DNA from: Desulfobulbaceae bacterium | GTDB lineage: Bacteria > Desulfobacterota > Desulfobulbia > Desulfobulbales > Desulfobulbaceae | Length of the DNA stretch: 16,872 nt | Assembly: GCA_011322715.1 (NCBI GenBank) | Contig: DRLX01000126.1 | Location: 1 to 16,872, forward strand | Direction of reading: 5' to 3' | In this document: positions 7,056 through 15,137 of the stretch, piece by piece | Layout: every line of letters begins with the position of its first letter | Numbering within the stretch: the first letter of the stretch is position 1 | The notes under the pieces: generated by a model | Told to the model about the DNA's origin: nothing | What the model saw: the letters and a program-made list of their open reading frames with translations, nothing else | Database searches by the model: none | Translations under genes and position numbers: made by a program

Positions 7056-8576
7056 ATGGCAAAACGAATACTCAGCCTTGATATACAGGAAGATATGCTC
7101 TGCTCCGTTGTTGTTGAACAACACGGCTCGGAGTTGCTTGTCCTTGCCTGTGCATCGATAAGGCTTGATGATTCATCGCAATTGTCGACATGTGTGGCCG
7201 AGCTGCTTGCCCGGCTTGATGTTGTCGCCGACGGCTGTGTCATCGGTCTGCCGCTTTCCGCGTTGAGTTTTCGCAATCTGACCCTTCCCTTTACCGACCG
7301 GAAAAAAATGGCCCAGGTCCTGCCCCTGGAGCTTGAAGAACAACTGCTGACGCCTGTTGACCGGCAGATCATTGATTTTGCGGTAACCGGCAGAGAGGAG
7401 CAGGGAAGCCGGGTAATGGTGGCCGCAGTCGAAAAAGATATGCTGACAGGCTTTTTTCCTGCACTAATGGAAAATGGACTGCCGGTTCGAACCATTGCCG
7501 TTTCCCTCGAACTCCTGGTACGGCAATATATAGCCGGGAATAATGTGGGGAACGACCCGATTCTGTTTCTCCATGGTGGTCCCCATGCCTTGCTCATGGC
7601 CCTGTGGGCGGACGGACAGGTTGTCTTTATGCGGAGAATAGCCTATCCGGAGCCGGTTTTTACGACCTCCTTGACCGAAAATGGAGAAATCGTCCTTACC
7701 GTTGATCGAAAAACAGCCGAGCAGTATATGCATCTGGTTTGTGATCGCATTCTCAGCAGCCTGTATTATGTCGGCGCGGAGGGCGAAGGACCACTGTCTC
7801 CACAGCAGGTAATCCTTTCAGGATGCATTGCCGCATCCGGTTCCTGGCAGTCGTTTTTCGGACGGGAGCTAACTCTGCCTGCAATAACCTGGGAGCCGAT
7901 GGATGTTTTTTCCGGCATGAGGCTTACGGAATCGGTCCAGAGTCAATGGAACAACCGGCTCTATGGATCTGCCTTTCTTCTTGCCGTCAGTGGCCTGCAG
8001 AAAAAGAAAAACCAGACCGGGCTGAATTTTCTCAAAGATGAGTTTGCTCCGGGGCCGATTTCCCTTTTTTCCAGACGCTCTTTAACGGCGATTGCGGCCG
8101 GCATCGGCCTGGTTCTTCTTGCCGGTTCCGCGCTGTTATGGGTCGGATACCACAATCTTGATGTCCGCGCCGCTGATCTGCACAAACAAATGGTCGATAT
8201 CTATAAACAGACTTTTCCGGGGGCGACCAGGGTAACCCGTCCCTATCTGCAGATGAAGTCCAGGTTGCAGGAGGTGCAGGGGGCGGAAGTCGCATTGCCG
8301 CTATTTTCAGGTGAAAAACGGGCGCTTACTCTCCTGGCCGATATTTCCAGTCGCATCCCCAAAGATGTTACCATTCATGTCTCCCGACTGGTGATTGACC
8401 GGGAAAGCGTACAAATGAAAGGAGTAACCGATGCCTTTAATAATGTGGATGTGATTAAAAATAAACTTGCCGCTTCCCCCCGGTATGCCGAGGTTAAGAT
8501 CGTGTCGGCTGCCGCAGACAAGAAAAAGGGCAAAATTCGTTTTGAAATCCATTTGCTGTTGGGTGAGGCCTCCTGA
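7056..8576 (+). CDS. gspL: Type II secretion inner-membrane platform protein GspL
   Basis: GspL is a bitopic inner-membrane protein that couples the ATPase GspE to GspM and the pseudopilus. The 506-residue protein has an actin-like cytoplasmic domain (about residues 1-335; opening MAKRILSLDIQED, with segments VIGLPLSALSFRNLTLPF and ILSGCIA). One membrane helix follows (about 343-363, LTAIAAGIGLVLLAGSALLW). The periplasmic part resembles the ferredoxin-like domain (IPKDVTIHVSRLVIDRESVQMKGVTDAF). The length and order fit the family. The ATG at 7056 follows an A-run without a strong Shine-Dalgarno sequence. The gene heads the L-M-N-C-D block, downstream of a REP-like pair. The stop overlaps the gspM start by one base. 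Confidence 0.92.
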   Translation: MAKRILSLDIQEDMLCSVVVEQHGSELLVLACASIRLDDSSQLSTCVAELLARLDVVADGCVIGLPLSALSFRNLTLPFTDRKKMAQVLPLELEEQLLTPVDRQIIDFAVTGREEQGSRVMVAAVEKDMLTGFFPALMENGLPVRTIAVSLELLVRQYIAGNNVGNDPILFLHGGPHALLMALWADGQVVFMRRIAYPEPVFTTSLTENGEIVLTVDRKTAEQYMHLVCDRILSSLYYVGAEGEGPLSPQQVILSGCIAASGSWQSFFGRELTLPAITWEPMDVFSGMRLTESVQSQWNNRLYGSAFLLAVSGLQKKKNQTGLNFLKDEFAPGPISLFSRRSLTAIAAGIGLVLLAGSALLWVGYHNLDVRAADLHKQMVDIYKQTFPGATRVTRPYLQMKSRLQEVQGAEVALPLFSGEKRALTLLADISSRIPKDVTIHVSRLVIDRESVQMKGVTDAFNNVDVIKNKLAASPRYAEVKIVSAAADKKKGKIRFEIHLLLGEAS

Positions 8577-9112
8577 TGGCGCTGTCAAAACGGGACAAAA
8601 CAACCCTGATGATAGGCGGCGTTGTGCTGCTGGTTTTTGCCTTTGTCCAGTTTGTCATGTTCCCTCTTCTTGACAAGCGGAAACGACTTGCCCGGGCGAT
8701 TGCCGCCAGGGAGCGGGAGATTGTTGAAATGAAGGCCATGCAGCAGAAATATGGACAACTGCATGCGCAGAGCAACAGCCTCGAAAAACAGCTTAATGCC
8801 AGGGCTGCCGGATTCAGTCTGTTTTCCTTTCTGGAAAAAATGGCGACCCAGAGTAAAATCAAGGACCATATCGCCTATATGAAGCCATCATCCATGACCG
8901 GCGAGGGAACGTTACGGCAGATCATGGTGGAGATGAAGCTGCAGGCTATCGGGATCCAGCAGTTGGTTGATTTTTTAAATCATATTGAATCGCCTGAAAA
9001 TATCGTGACGGTGAAACGGATATCCATCCAGGAGAATAAAAAAATAGAAAAAAGTCTTGATGTGCTGATTCAGGTAATCAGTATCAGCCGCCGGGAGAAT
9101 GGTCATGGATGA
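8576..9112 (+). CDS. gspM: Type II secretion inner-membrane protein GspM
   Basis: GspM is a small bitopic protein that pairs with GspL in the inner-membrane platform. The 178-residue sequence has a short cytoplasmic N-terminus and one membrane helix (about residues 10-30, TLMIGGVVLLVFAFVQFVMF). A charged, probably coiled-coil stretch (about 33-77) comes next, followed by a periplasmic ferredoxin-like domain ending in ENIVTVKRISIQENKKIEKSLDVLIQVISI. It is identified by this architecture together with its position directly after gspL, whose stop overlaps its ATG (TGATG). Confidence 0.88.
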   Translation: MALSKRDKTTLMIGGVVLLVFAFVQFVMFPLLDKRKRLARAIAAREREIVEMKAMQQKYGQLHAQSNSLEKQLNARAAGFSLFSFLEKMATQSKIKDHIAYMKPSSMTGEGTLRQIMVEMKLQAIGIQQLVDFLNHIESPENIVTVKRISIQENKKIEKSLDVLIQVISISRRENGHG

Positions 9113-9139
9113 GCAACGACAAACGTGGAAAAAGGTGCC

Positions 9140-10060
9140 ATGATGCGCTGGTTGCTGTCGTCACTCGGCTACCTGTTGTATACCCTGGTGGTGCTGGTCT
9201 GCCTGCTCTGGTGGAAATTTCCGGCGGATACGGTGAAAACCTGGCTGGAACATCAGTTGAATGCCGAAACTCCGCGTTATGTCTGGAACATAGAGACGTT
9301 GAAACCCGCCTTGCCGGGGCGTATGCATGTAAGCGGCATAACGCTCACCCCGGTCCGGGAAAAGGTACCGTTGATAAGGATTGGACAGCTTGATCTTGTT
9401 CCCGACCCGGCGCGACTTTTGAGTAAAAATAAGTTGATCAGGTACCGTATGCGTCTTTTTGGCGGTACTGCCGAGGGCCGTCTTGTTGCGAGTACAGGAT
9501 TTCGACAATTTGATTGCCGGGGAAAATTTTCCGGCCTCCAGATCCAGCAGATGGAAGCGCTGCGCAAGCGTTTACAGCGTCAAGTTAATGGAATTGCCGA
9601 GGGCGGTTTTTCCTGGCACGGTGTCCGCCGATCCACGGAAAAGCAGGTAATAGAGGGAAAGATAATTATGCGTGACGGCACCTTGCCTTTGAGAAAAGCA
9701 GTCCTTGGCCTTGTCAAGCTGCCGTATTCGACTATCGAGACTCCATTTACGTATCGGGAAGGCAGGTGGATTATTGAACAGGGAAAATTTGTATCGCCGA
9801 AAATGACGGCCATATTCAACGGTCGGATTGAACCGGCGGACAGTCTATCCGATTTTCGACTGCAGTTTACCGGCAGGCTGACGCCCCGGTCGGAACTGTT
9901 TGCCGGAGGCGACAATAACAAAATGGCCGGGATAATCCGTTCCTTTCTCAAGAACGGCAGCCTGCCCTTTACCCTCAGCGGAACTGCCGCTGAACCAGGT
10001 ATCCATTTTGCTAATGGTTTGTCCGAGGCGATGAATCGTCTCCAGGGAAACAGGAGGTAA
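9140..10060 (+). CDS. gspN: Type II secretion accessory protein GspN (AsmA-like)
   Basis: GspN is an accessory T2SS protein of unclear role, found in many deltaproteobacterial clusters and related in fold to AsmA-type proteins. The 306-residue sequence has an N-terminal membrane helix (about residues 5-25, LLSSLGYLLYTLVVLVCLLWW). A beta-rich periplasmic body follows. The segments ITLTPVREKVPLIRIGQLDLVPDPARLL and the C-terminal LPFTLSGTAAEPGIHF are typical. I place the start at ATG 9140, with a second ATG at 9143, preceded by an AAAGG-like ribosome site. A GTG at 9125 is an in-frame alternative. The gene lies 27 bases after gspM and shares a tight junction with gspC. Confidence 0.85.
   Translation: MMRWLLSSLGYLLYTLVVLVCLLWWKFPADTVKTWLEHQLNAETPRYVWNIETLKPALPGRMHVSGITLTPVREKVPLIRIGQLDLVPDPARLLSKNKLIRYRMRLFGGTAEGRLVASTGFRQFDCRGKFSGLQIQQMEALRKRLQRQVNGIAEGGFSWHGVRRSTEKQVIEGKIIMRDGTLPLRKAVLGLVKLPYSTIETPFTYREGRWIIEQGKFVSPKMTAIFNGRIEPADSLSDFRLQFTGRLTPRSELFAGGDNNKMAGIIRSFLKNGSLPFTLSGTAAEPGIHFANGLSEAMNRLQGNRR
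10052..10057 (+). promoter_or_regulatory. Strong ribosome-binding site for gspC (GTG start)
   Basis: A perfect AGGAGG, five bases before GTG 10063, overlaps the last codons of gspN. It supports the GTG as the true start of gspC, since no upstream ATG is in frame. Confidence 0.75.
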
Positions 10061-10062
10061 GG

Positions 10063-10827
10063 GTGGTCCGTCGAGCCGCAACACTTGTATTGCTCTTCAC
10101 TCTGGTGTATGCGGGTGTCCACCTCTGGTATGGCCGTCTGGAGAAAAGGCTGCTTTCCACTTCCGGGTCGGCGAAAAAACAGCTTGCCGTCTCTCCGATG
10201 GCCGCTCGGAAACAGGTGAAAAAGTCGTCGGAACCAAAGAAAAATAATAATGATTTTCAGTCCATCATTGATCGTAATATTTTTGAGGCCGTACTGGTCC
10301 AGGAGGGCGGTGCGAAAAAGAGTGTCGCCTCCGAGGTCAAGGAAGAACCAAAGGAAACGACCCTTAAACTGGTGCTCCAGGGGACTATCAGCGGTGATGA
10401 ACGGGACGCCCGGGCGATTATCGTTGACGAAAAGGAGAAGAAGCAGGACCTTTATCAGGTCGGCGATGCCGTTCAGGGGGCATTGATAACCGCCATTGAA
10501 CGGGGTAAGGTTATTCTTGAATTTAACGGCAGAAAACAGTTTCTGTTGATCAAGGAGCGTAAGGGGAGTGGGAACGGAAGTACCCGAGGCGGCTTTATGC
10601 CTGAGCCGCCCTCTTCCGGTCTTCAGCATCGGGAATCCTCTTTGTCCCGGGAGGGCGGCGAGGCGCCTGCGCCGGTTGTTCCGCATCGACGGGTAAGCTT
10701 CAGACCGAAGGAGCGCATCCGTCGGCCGGAACAGGAAAAACCAGAGGTGCCGACTCTTGATGAAGGTGTACCGGCAGCCGACGCTCCACAAAGTCTTGCG
10801 CCGGAGTTGGAAGAACTCAATAATTAA
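10063..10827 (+). CDS. gspC: Type II secretion protein GspC, without a recognisable PDZ domain
   Basis: GspC links the inner-membrane platform to the secretin GspD. The 254-residue protein has a short N-terminus and a membrane helix (about residues 5-22, AATLVLLFTLVYAGVHLW). A Lys-rich linker leads to the homology region (HR domain): IIDRNIFEAVLVQ, then LKLVLQGTISGDERDARAIIVDEKEKKQDLYQVGDAV and VILEFNGRKQFLLI (ending near residue 164). The HR domain binds GspD in studied systems. From about residue 170 to the end the sequence is Pro, Arg and Glu rich, without the PDZ or coiled-coil domain many GspC proteins carry. It starts three bases after gspN. Confidence 0.88.
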   Translation: MVRRAATLVLLFTLVYAGVHLWYGRLEKRLLSTSGSAKKQLAVSPMAARKQVKKSSEPKKNNNDFQSIIDRNIFEAVLVQEGGAKKSVASEVKEEPKETTLKLVLQGTISGDERDARAIIVDEKEKKQDLYQVGDAVQGALITAIERGKVILEFNGRKQFLLIKERKGSGNGSTRGGFMPEPPSSGLQHRESSLSREGGEAPAPVVPHRRVSFRPKERIRRPEQEKPEVPTLDEGVPAADAPQSLAPELEELNN

Positions 10828-10851
10828 GAGCTGTCTAACCTCTTTTCGGAA

Positions 10852-10885
10852 CCGGAAGGCATGTTTTTTTTCATGGACATTCCGG
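10852..10885 (+). other. Hairpin between gspC and gspD
   Basis: CCGGAA (10852-10857) pairs with TTCCGG (10880-10885), and CATG (10860-10863) pairs with CATG (10872-10875), around a loop of eight T. A 2/4-base internal loop separates the two stems. The T-run lies in the loop and not after the stem, so this is not a standard intrinsic terminator. It might attenuate or protect the mRNA just before gspD. Confidence 0.4.
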
Positions 10886-10911
10886 AATAGAGAACAGGGC
10901 AAAGAAAAACA

Positions 10912-13185
10912 ATGAGTATCGGGGTAAAGAATGTGCGTTCCATGCGTGTAAGATTATATAGTGTAATGCTCTGTTTCCCTTTGCTGTTCCTCTGTCTTTC
11001 CGGGCCGTCATATGCGTCCCGACCGGGGACAGTGCAGCCGCGGACATCACAGTCACAACGATATGTTACCATTGATTTTAATGATGTGGATATCAATCTG
11101 TTCATTAAGTATATCAGTGAGTTGACAAAGAAGAATTTTGTCGTTGACCGGGCTGTGCGGGGCAAGGTGACTATTATTTCGCCTACCAGGATATCCGAGG
11201 AGGATGCATATAAGGTCTTTGAGTCGGTCCTGGAGGTAAATGGCTTTACCACGGTCCCAAGTGGGTCGATAATTAAAATCGTCCCGGCCGTACAGGCACG
11301 ATCCAAGGCCATTGCCACCATCCGCAAGCCGGGCGTGCACTACCCGGAAGATAAGGTCGTCACCCAGATAATCAAACTGACCAATGCCGATCCCCGTGAA
11401 GTGAAAAAGATTCTGGCCCCTCTGGTGTCCAAGACCAGTGTGGTTATTTCTCATCCGGAATCCGGCATTCTGATTATTACCGATGTTCAGTCTAATATTG
11501 AGCGGCTCCTGGATATCATCAAGGCCATTGATGTTCCCTCCATCGGTGAAGAGGTGGCTATCCTGCCTTTGAAATACGCATCGGCCTCGGCGGTGGGAAA
11601 ATCCATCGGCAGGCTTTTTCAAAATGCGGTGAAAAAAGGATCACGTCGTCAGATCATTCGCGTTATTCCCTATGAGCGGACTAACTCGCTCATCGTTTTT
11701 GCTCCCGGGCCGCAAATTAAAAAGATTAAAAAACTTCTTAGCCAGCTTGATACGGAAATTCCCCGGGGAGAGGGTGATATTCATGTCTATTACCTGCAAA
11801 ATGCCGATGCCGAGGAGATGGTCAAGGTTTTGGCCAACCTGCCGGAAAAAAAGGCCGGCACAAAGAAAGTCCGCACAAAGGCCCCGGCAATTTCAGACCA
11901 GGTAAAGATCACCGCCGATAAGGAAACCAACTCACTTATCATTACCGCTCCGCGCGAAGAGTACATGGCCCTTGAAGACGTTATTAAGAAATTGGATATC
12001 CCAAGGCGCATGGTGTATCTCGAGGCCTTGATCATGGAGGTCTCGGCGGATAAATCCTTTGAAGTGGGCGTGCAGTGGGGTGGAGCCGGTAATTTTGATG
12101 ACGGCACCGGCACCGTTGCAACAGGTTTCAGCGGCAATCCGGCCAGACCATTTGATGTTATCAACGGCTTGAAGGAAACGCCGCCGGTCCTTCCGGCCGG
12201 ATTCACCTTCGGCGTTATGAAGCAGGGCATAAAAATAGGCAATGTCATCTTTCCCAACCTGGGTGCCGTCCTCAAGGCCTTTCGCAATGATTCCGACATC
12301 AATATTGTGGCCACTCCGCAGATTCTGACCATGGACAATAAAAAGGCCTCCATCGTTGTCGGTGAAAACGTGCCCTATATTACCAGCCAGAATACTACAA
12401 CCGCCCAGCAGGATTATACCAATTACGAATACAAGGATGTGGCAACCACCCTCGAAATCACCCCACAGATTAACCATTTTGATGTGCTCAGACTTGAGAT
12501 CATGGCGGAGGTGATCAAGCTGAAAAATCCCAATGATGTCAGTGGCACACCAACCACCTTCAAACGCAAGGCCGACACCACCGTGGTCGTCCATAATAAC
12601 GAGACTATTGTTATCGGCGGCATAATCGGACAGGATTCCTCATCCAGTGAGTTCAAGGTGCCGTTACTTGGTGATATTCCCATTCTCGGCTGGCTGTTTA
12701 AAACACGGACTACCTTTCATAATAAAACCAATCTGTATATTTTTATCACCCCGAAAATTGTCGATAATCCTGCGGAACTGGCCTCTATTTACTATAAGAA
12801 ACGTGATATCATGGAGGATATCAAAAAGGGTTCCAGCGCCATTGTGGAAGATCAGTTAAACAAAGCGCCGAATCCACAGCACTCCATGGAACTGACGAAC
12901 CTCGGCTTTGCCGGGCTGAAGAACAAGGAGTATGATAGGGCAAAAGAGTATTTTGAAGAGGCCTTGAAGATTGATCCGAAAAATCCCTATGCGCTTGTCA
13001 ATCTTGGGGTTGCCTGTGAGCGCCAGGGCGATAGAGAACGGGCCGCGAAACTCTACAACAAGGTATTGCGGCTTGAAACCACCGATCAGTTCGTCGGTGG
13101 CGCTGCGGCCATAGAATCATTAAAAAAACTTGCCAAAGAAAATCTGGACCAGTTGAAGAATAATCAAAAGAAGCTTAAGGAATAA
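10912..13185 (+). CDS. gspD: Type II secretion outer-membrane secretin GspD with a C-terminal TPR extension
   Basis: GspD forms the outer-membrane channel. The 757-residue precursor has a signal peptide ending near residue 35 (GPSYA|S) and no lipobox. The N0 domain begins VTIDFNDVDINLFIKYISEL. The N1-N3 ring domains follow (PREVKKILAPLVSKTSVVISHP; LKYASASAVGKSI; YYLQNADAEEMVKVLANLP). The secretin core has the family signature VPLLGDIPILGWLF at residues 583-596. Instead of the usual short S-domain, residues about 654-757 carry two tetratricopeptide-like repeats (LTNLGFAGLKNKEYDRAKEY and LVNLGVACERQGDRERAAKL) and a Lys-rich helical end. ATG 10912 is used; a second ATG at 10942 would give a shorter signal peptide. 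It follows gspC by 84 bases and precedes a palindromic repeat. Confidence 0.95.
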   Translation: MSIGVKNVRSMRVRLYSVMLCFPLLFLCLSGPSYASRPGTVQPRTSQSQRYVTIDFNDVDINLFIKYISELTKKNFVVDRAVRGKVTIISPTRISEEDAYKVFESVLEVNGFTTVPSGSIIKIVPAVQARSKAIATIRKPGVHYPEDKVVTQIIKLTNADPREVKKILAPLVSKTSVVISHPESGILIITDVQSNIERLLDIIKAIDVPSIGEEVAILPLKYASASAVGKSIGRLFQNAVKKGSRRQIIRVIPYERTNSLIVFAPGPQIKKIKKLLSQLDTEIPRGEGDIHVYYLQNADAEEMVKVLANLPEKKAGTKKVRTKAPAISDQVKITADKETNSLIITAPREEYMALEDVIKKLDIPRRMVYLEALIMEVSADKSFEVGVQWGGAGNFDDGTGTVATGFSGNPARPFDVINGLKETPPVLPAGFTFGVMKQGIKIGNVIFPNLGAVLKAFRNDSDINIVATPQILTMDNKKASIVVGENVPYITSQNTTTAQQDYTNYEYKDVATTLEITPQINHFDVLRLEIMAEVIKLKNPNDVSGTPTTFKRKADTTVVVHNNETIVIGGIIGQDSSSSEFKVPLLGDIPILGWLFKTRTTFHNKTNLYIFITPKIVDNPAELASIYYKKRDIMEDIKKGSSAIVEDQLNKAPNPQHSMELTNLGFAGLKNKEYDRAKEYFEEALKIDPKNPYALVNLGVACERQGDRERAAKLYNKVLRLETTDQFVGGAAAIESLKKLAKENLDQLKNNQKKLKE

Positions 13186-13186
13186 A

Positions 13187-13313
13187 GTAACTGCTCACAG
13201 GGCACCGAATCTTCGGAGTCTACGCTTACCTCCGCGCTCAGGCTGATTTACGTATGACTAATACGCTACGCCGGCCTGATCACGAAAATCTCCGGCACCC
13301 TGTAAGCAGTTAC
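13187..13313. repeat. Long imperfect palindromic intergenic repeat, copy 2
   Basis: The outer arms are TAACTGCT-C-ACAGGG (13188-13202) and CCCTGT-A-AGCAGTTA (13298-13312), with further CCG/CGG pairing inside. An inner pair is TCAGGC (13238-13243) with GCCTGA (13274-13279). The central hairpin is CGTAT (13251-13255), loop GACTA, ATACG (13261-13265). The block TCGGAGTCTACGCTTACCT (13213-13231) is identical to 779-797 in copy 1. Compared with copy 1, the central hairpin has kept pairing through an A-T to G-C exchange, and the shared block lies on the other side of it. The element starts 2 bases after the gspD stop and fills most of the gspD-gspE gap. Confidence 0.75.
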
Positions 13314-13381
13314 AAGTATGGGGGTTATGCCGGGTAAGGTGCTTCACTCCATGAGTAATTACGGAATAAAAATAAATCATT

Positions 13382-15073
13382 ATGAAGCATCTCGGTGAAA
13401 TTCTTGTCGAACAGTTCGGGGTTGAGCCCGGTGACATTCAGGACGCCTTGACCGTTCAGGCGGACAATGGCCGCCGTCTCGGCGAGATGCTGGTCGGGCG
13501 GAAGAAGATCAGTGAGGAAGACCTGCTCCGGGCCCGTTCCATCCAATCCGGTTTGGATCTGCGCATCACGCTACCGACGGACCTGGACCCTTTTTTTATT
13601 GACCGGGTTTCTATCGGTTTTTTGAAAAAATATATGATGATCCCGGTAGCGACACCGGAGGAGTGCTATGTTGCCGTGGCCGAGCCCCATTATTTTCAGC
13701 AGCTCGACGATTTGACCGGAATTTTGCAGTGGGACGGGATCCGGACCGTTCTTGCGCCGCAGGAAGAGATCTTTGTGGCCATTAACTCCGCCTATGATTC
13801 GGGCAGTCGGGATGCCGCCGATCAGGTATTGCAGGATATCGACGAAGAAGATCCCGAGTCCATCCTTTCGGAAATAGAGGAGACGGCGGACCTGCTTGAT
13901 GATACCAGCGATGCGCCGGTCATCAAGCTGGTCAATCTGGTCCTTTCCCAGGCCGTGCGTGACAATGCCAGTGATATCCATATCGAGTCCTATAAGGACC
14001 GGGTCAAGATCCGTAAGCGGGTGGACGGCATTCTTTATGATATGTATTCACCGCCCAAGCATGTCCAGTCCAAGCTGATCTCCCGCATCAAGATCATGGC
14101 GAAGATGGATATTGCCGAAAAAAGGCTTCCCCAGGACGGGAGGATTGAGATCCGGATTGCTGATAAGAATATCGATCTCCGGGTATCAACGCTGCCCACG
14201 GCATTCGGCGAGCGGGTGGTCATGCGTCTTCTGGACAAATCAGCGGTCCTGCTCTCTTTGGAAAGTCTGGGTATGAGCAAGGCGGACCTGGCCAGGTTTC
14301 TTCAGCTGATCAAAGCGCCTTACGGCATCATTCTCGTCACCGGCCCTACCGGCAGCGGCAAGACGACCACCCTTTATTCAGCGCTTTCCATTCTTAATCA
14401 GCCCGGCATCAATATCATCACCGTTGAGGATCCCATCGAGTATCAGATTGACGGAATCAGCCAGATGCAGGTCAATACCAAGATCGGATTGACCTTTGCC
14501 GGTGGTCTGCGTACCATTGTCCGTCAGGATCCTGATATTATACTGGTTGGTGAAATTCGTGATCTGGAAACCGCTGAAATTGCTATTCAGTCCGCCCTCA
14601 CCGGCCATCTCGTTTTTTCAACTTTGCATACCAATGATTCCGCCTCCGCCGTGACCCGGCTCATTGATATGGGGCTGGAACCCTTTCTGGTCTCCTCGTC
14701 GGTGAATGCTATCCTTGCCCAGCGGCTGGTGCGTAAAATCTGCCCCCACTGTCGTGATTCCTACAAGCCGGACCAGGAATATCTTGCCCGGGTCGGTCTT
14801 TCCCCCATCAAGTTCGGCGATCGGGTGCTCTACCATGGGCATGGATGCCCGGAATGCATGGGAACGGGATATAAAGGACGGATAGCCCTTTTCGAGTTGA
14901 TGGTCTTAAACGATACCCTGAAGAGTCTGATTCTGACGACCTCGGATGCCGGTCAGCTCAAAAGACAGGCATTGGCTTCGCTGGCCTCGGGTATGCGCAC
15001 CCTGCGACAGGATGGCCTGCGCAAGGTGCTGGCCGGCCTGACCACCCTTGAAGAGGTCTTTCGCGTCACCTGA
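13382..15073 (+). CDS. gspE: Type II secretion ATPase GspE
   Basis: GspE is the cytoplasmic hexameric ATPase that powers pseudopilus assembly. The 563-residue protein opens with a GspE/MshE-type N-terminal domain (LGEILVEQFGV ... RRLGEMLVGRKKISEEDLLRA). The catalytic part has the Walker A motif GPTGSGKT at residues 321-328 and the Asp box ITVEDPIEYQ. Walker B lies at 383-394 (DPDIILVGEIRD). The His box is TGHLVFSTLHTND. The zinc-binding tetracysteine motif is Cys454, Cys457, Cys489 and Cys492 (CPHC and CPEC), as in true GspE. The ATG at 13382 lacks a near Shine-Dalgarno sequence. It is 196 bases after gspD, with a palindromic repeat between, so it may have its own expression control. It converges with gspF. 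Confidence 0.97.
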   Translation: MKHLGEILVEQFGVEPGDIQDALTVQADNGRRLGEMLVGRKKISEEDLLRARSIQSGLDLRITLPTDLDPFFIDRVSIGFLKKYMMIPVATPEECYVAVAEPHYFQQLDDLTGILQWDGIRTVLAPQEEIFVAINSAYDSGSRDAADQVLQDIDEEDPESILSEIEETADLLDDTSDAPVIKLVNLVLSQAVRDNASDIHIESYKDRVKIRKRVDGILYDMYSPPKHVQSKLISRIKIMAKMDIAEKRLPQDGRIEIRIADKNIDLRVSTLPTAFGERVVMRLLDKSAVLLSLESLGMSKADLARFLQLIKAPYGIILVTGPTGSGKTTTLYSALSILNQPGINIITVEDPIEYQIDGISQMQVNTKIGLTFAGGLRTIVRQDPDIILVGEIRDLETAEIAIQSALTGHLVFSTLHTNDSASAVTRLIDMGLEPFLVSSSVNAILAQRLVRKICPHCRDSYKPDQEYLARVGLSPIKFGDRVLYHGHGCPECMGTGYKGRIALFELMVLNDTLKSLILTTSDAGQLKRQALASLASGMRTLRQDGLRKVLAGLTTLEEVFRVT

Positions 15074-15137
15074 GGTCTTTCGGCGGCAGGGTACCTCTAT
15101 GGCATGTAACAGGGTATTATGACGTAGTTTTGTAAAA

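Noticed and set aside
9109..9393. Open frame starting with an ATGA overlap at the gspM stop
   Set aside because: It is out of frame with gspN, which covers the same bases and has a clear membrane helix and family motifs.
9580..10902. A 440-codon open frame on the minus strand across gspN and gspC
   Set aside because: It lies wholly antisense to two well-supported genes. Its product is rich in Arg/Phe/Pro and low-complexity runs, and it resembles no family I know. It is a chance shadow.
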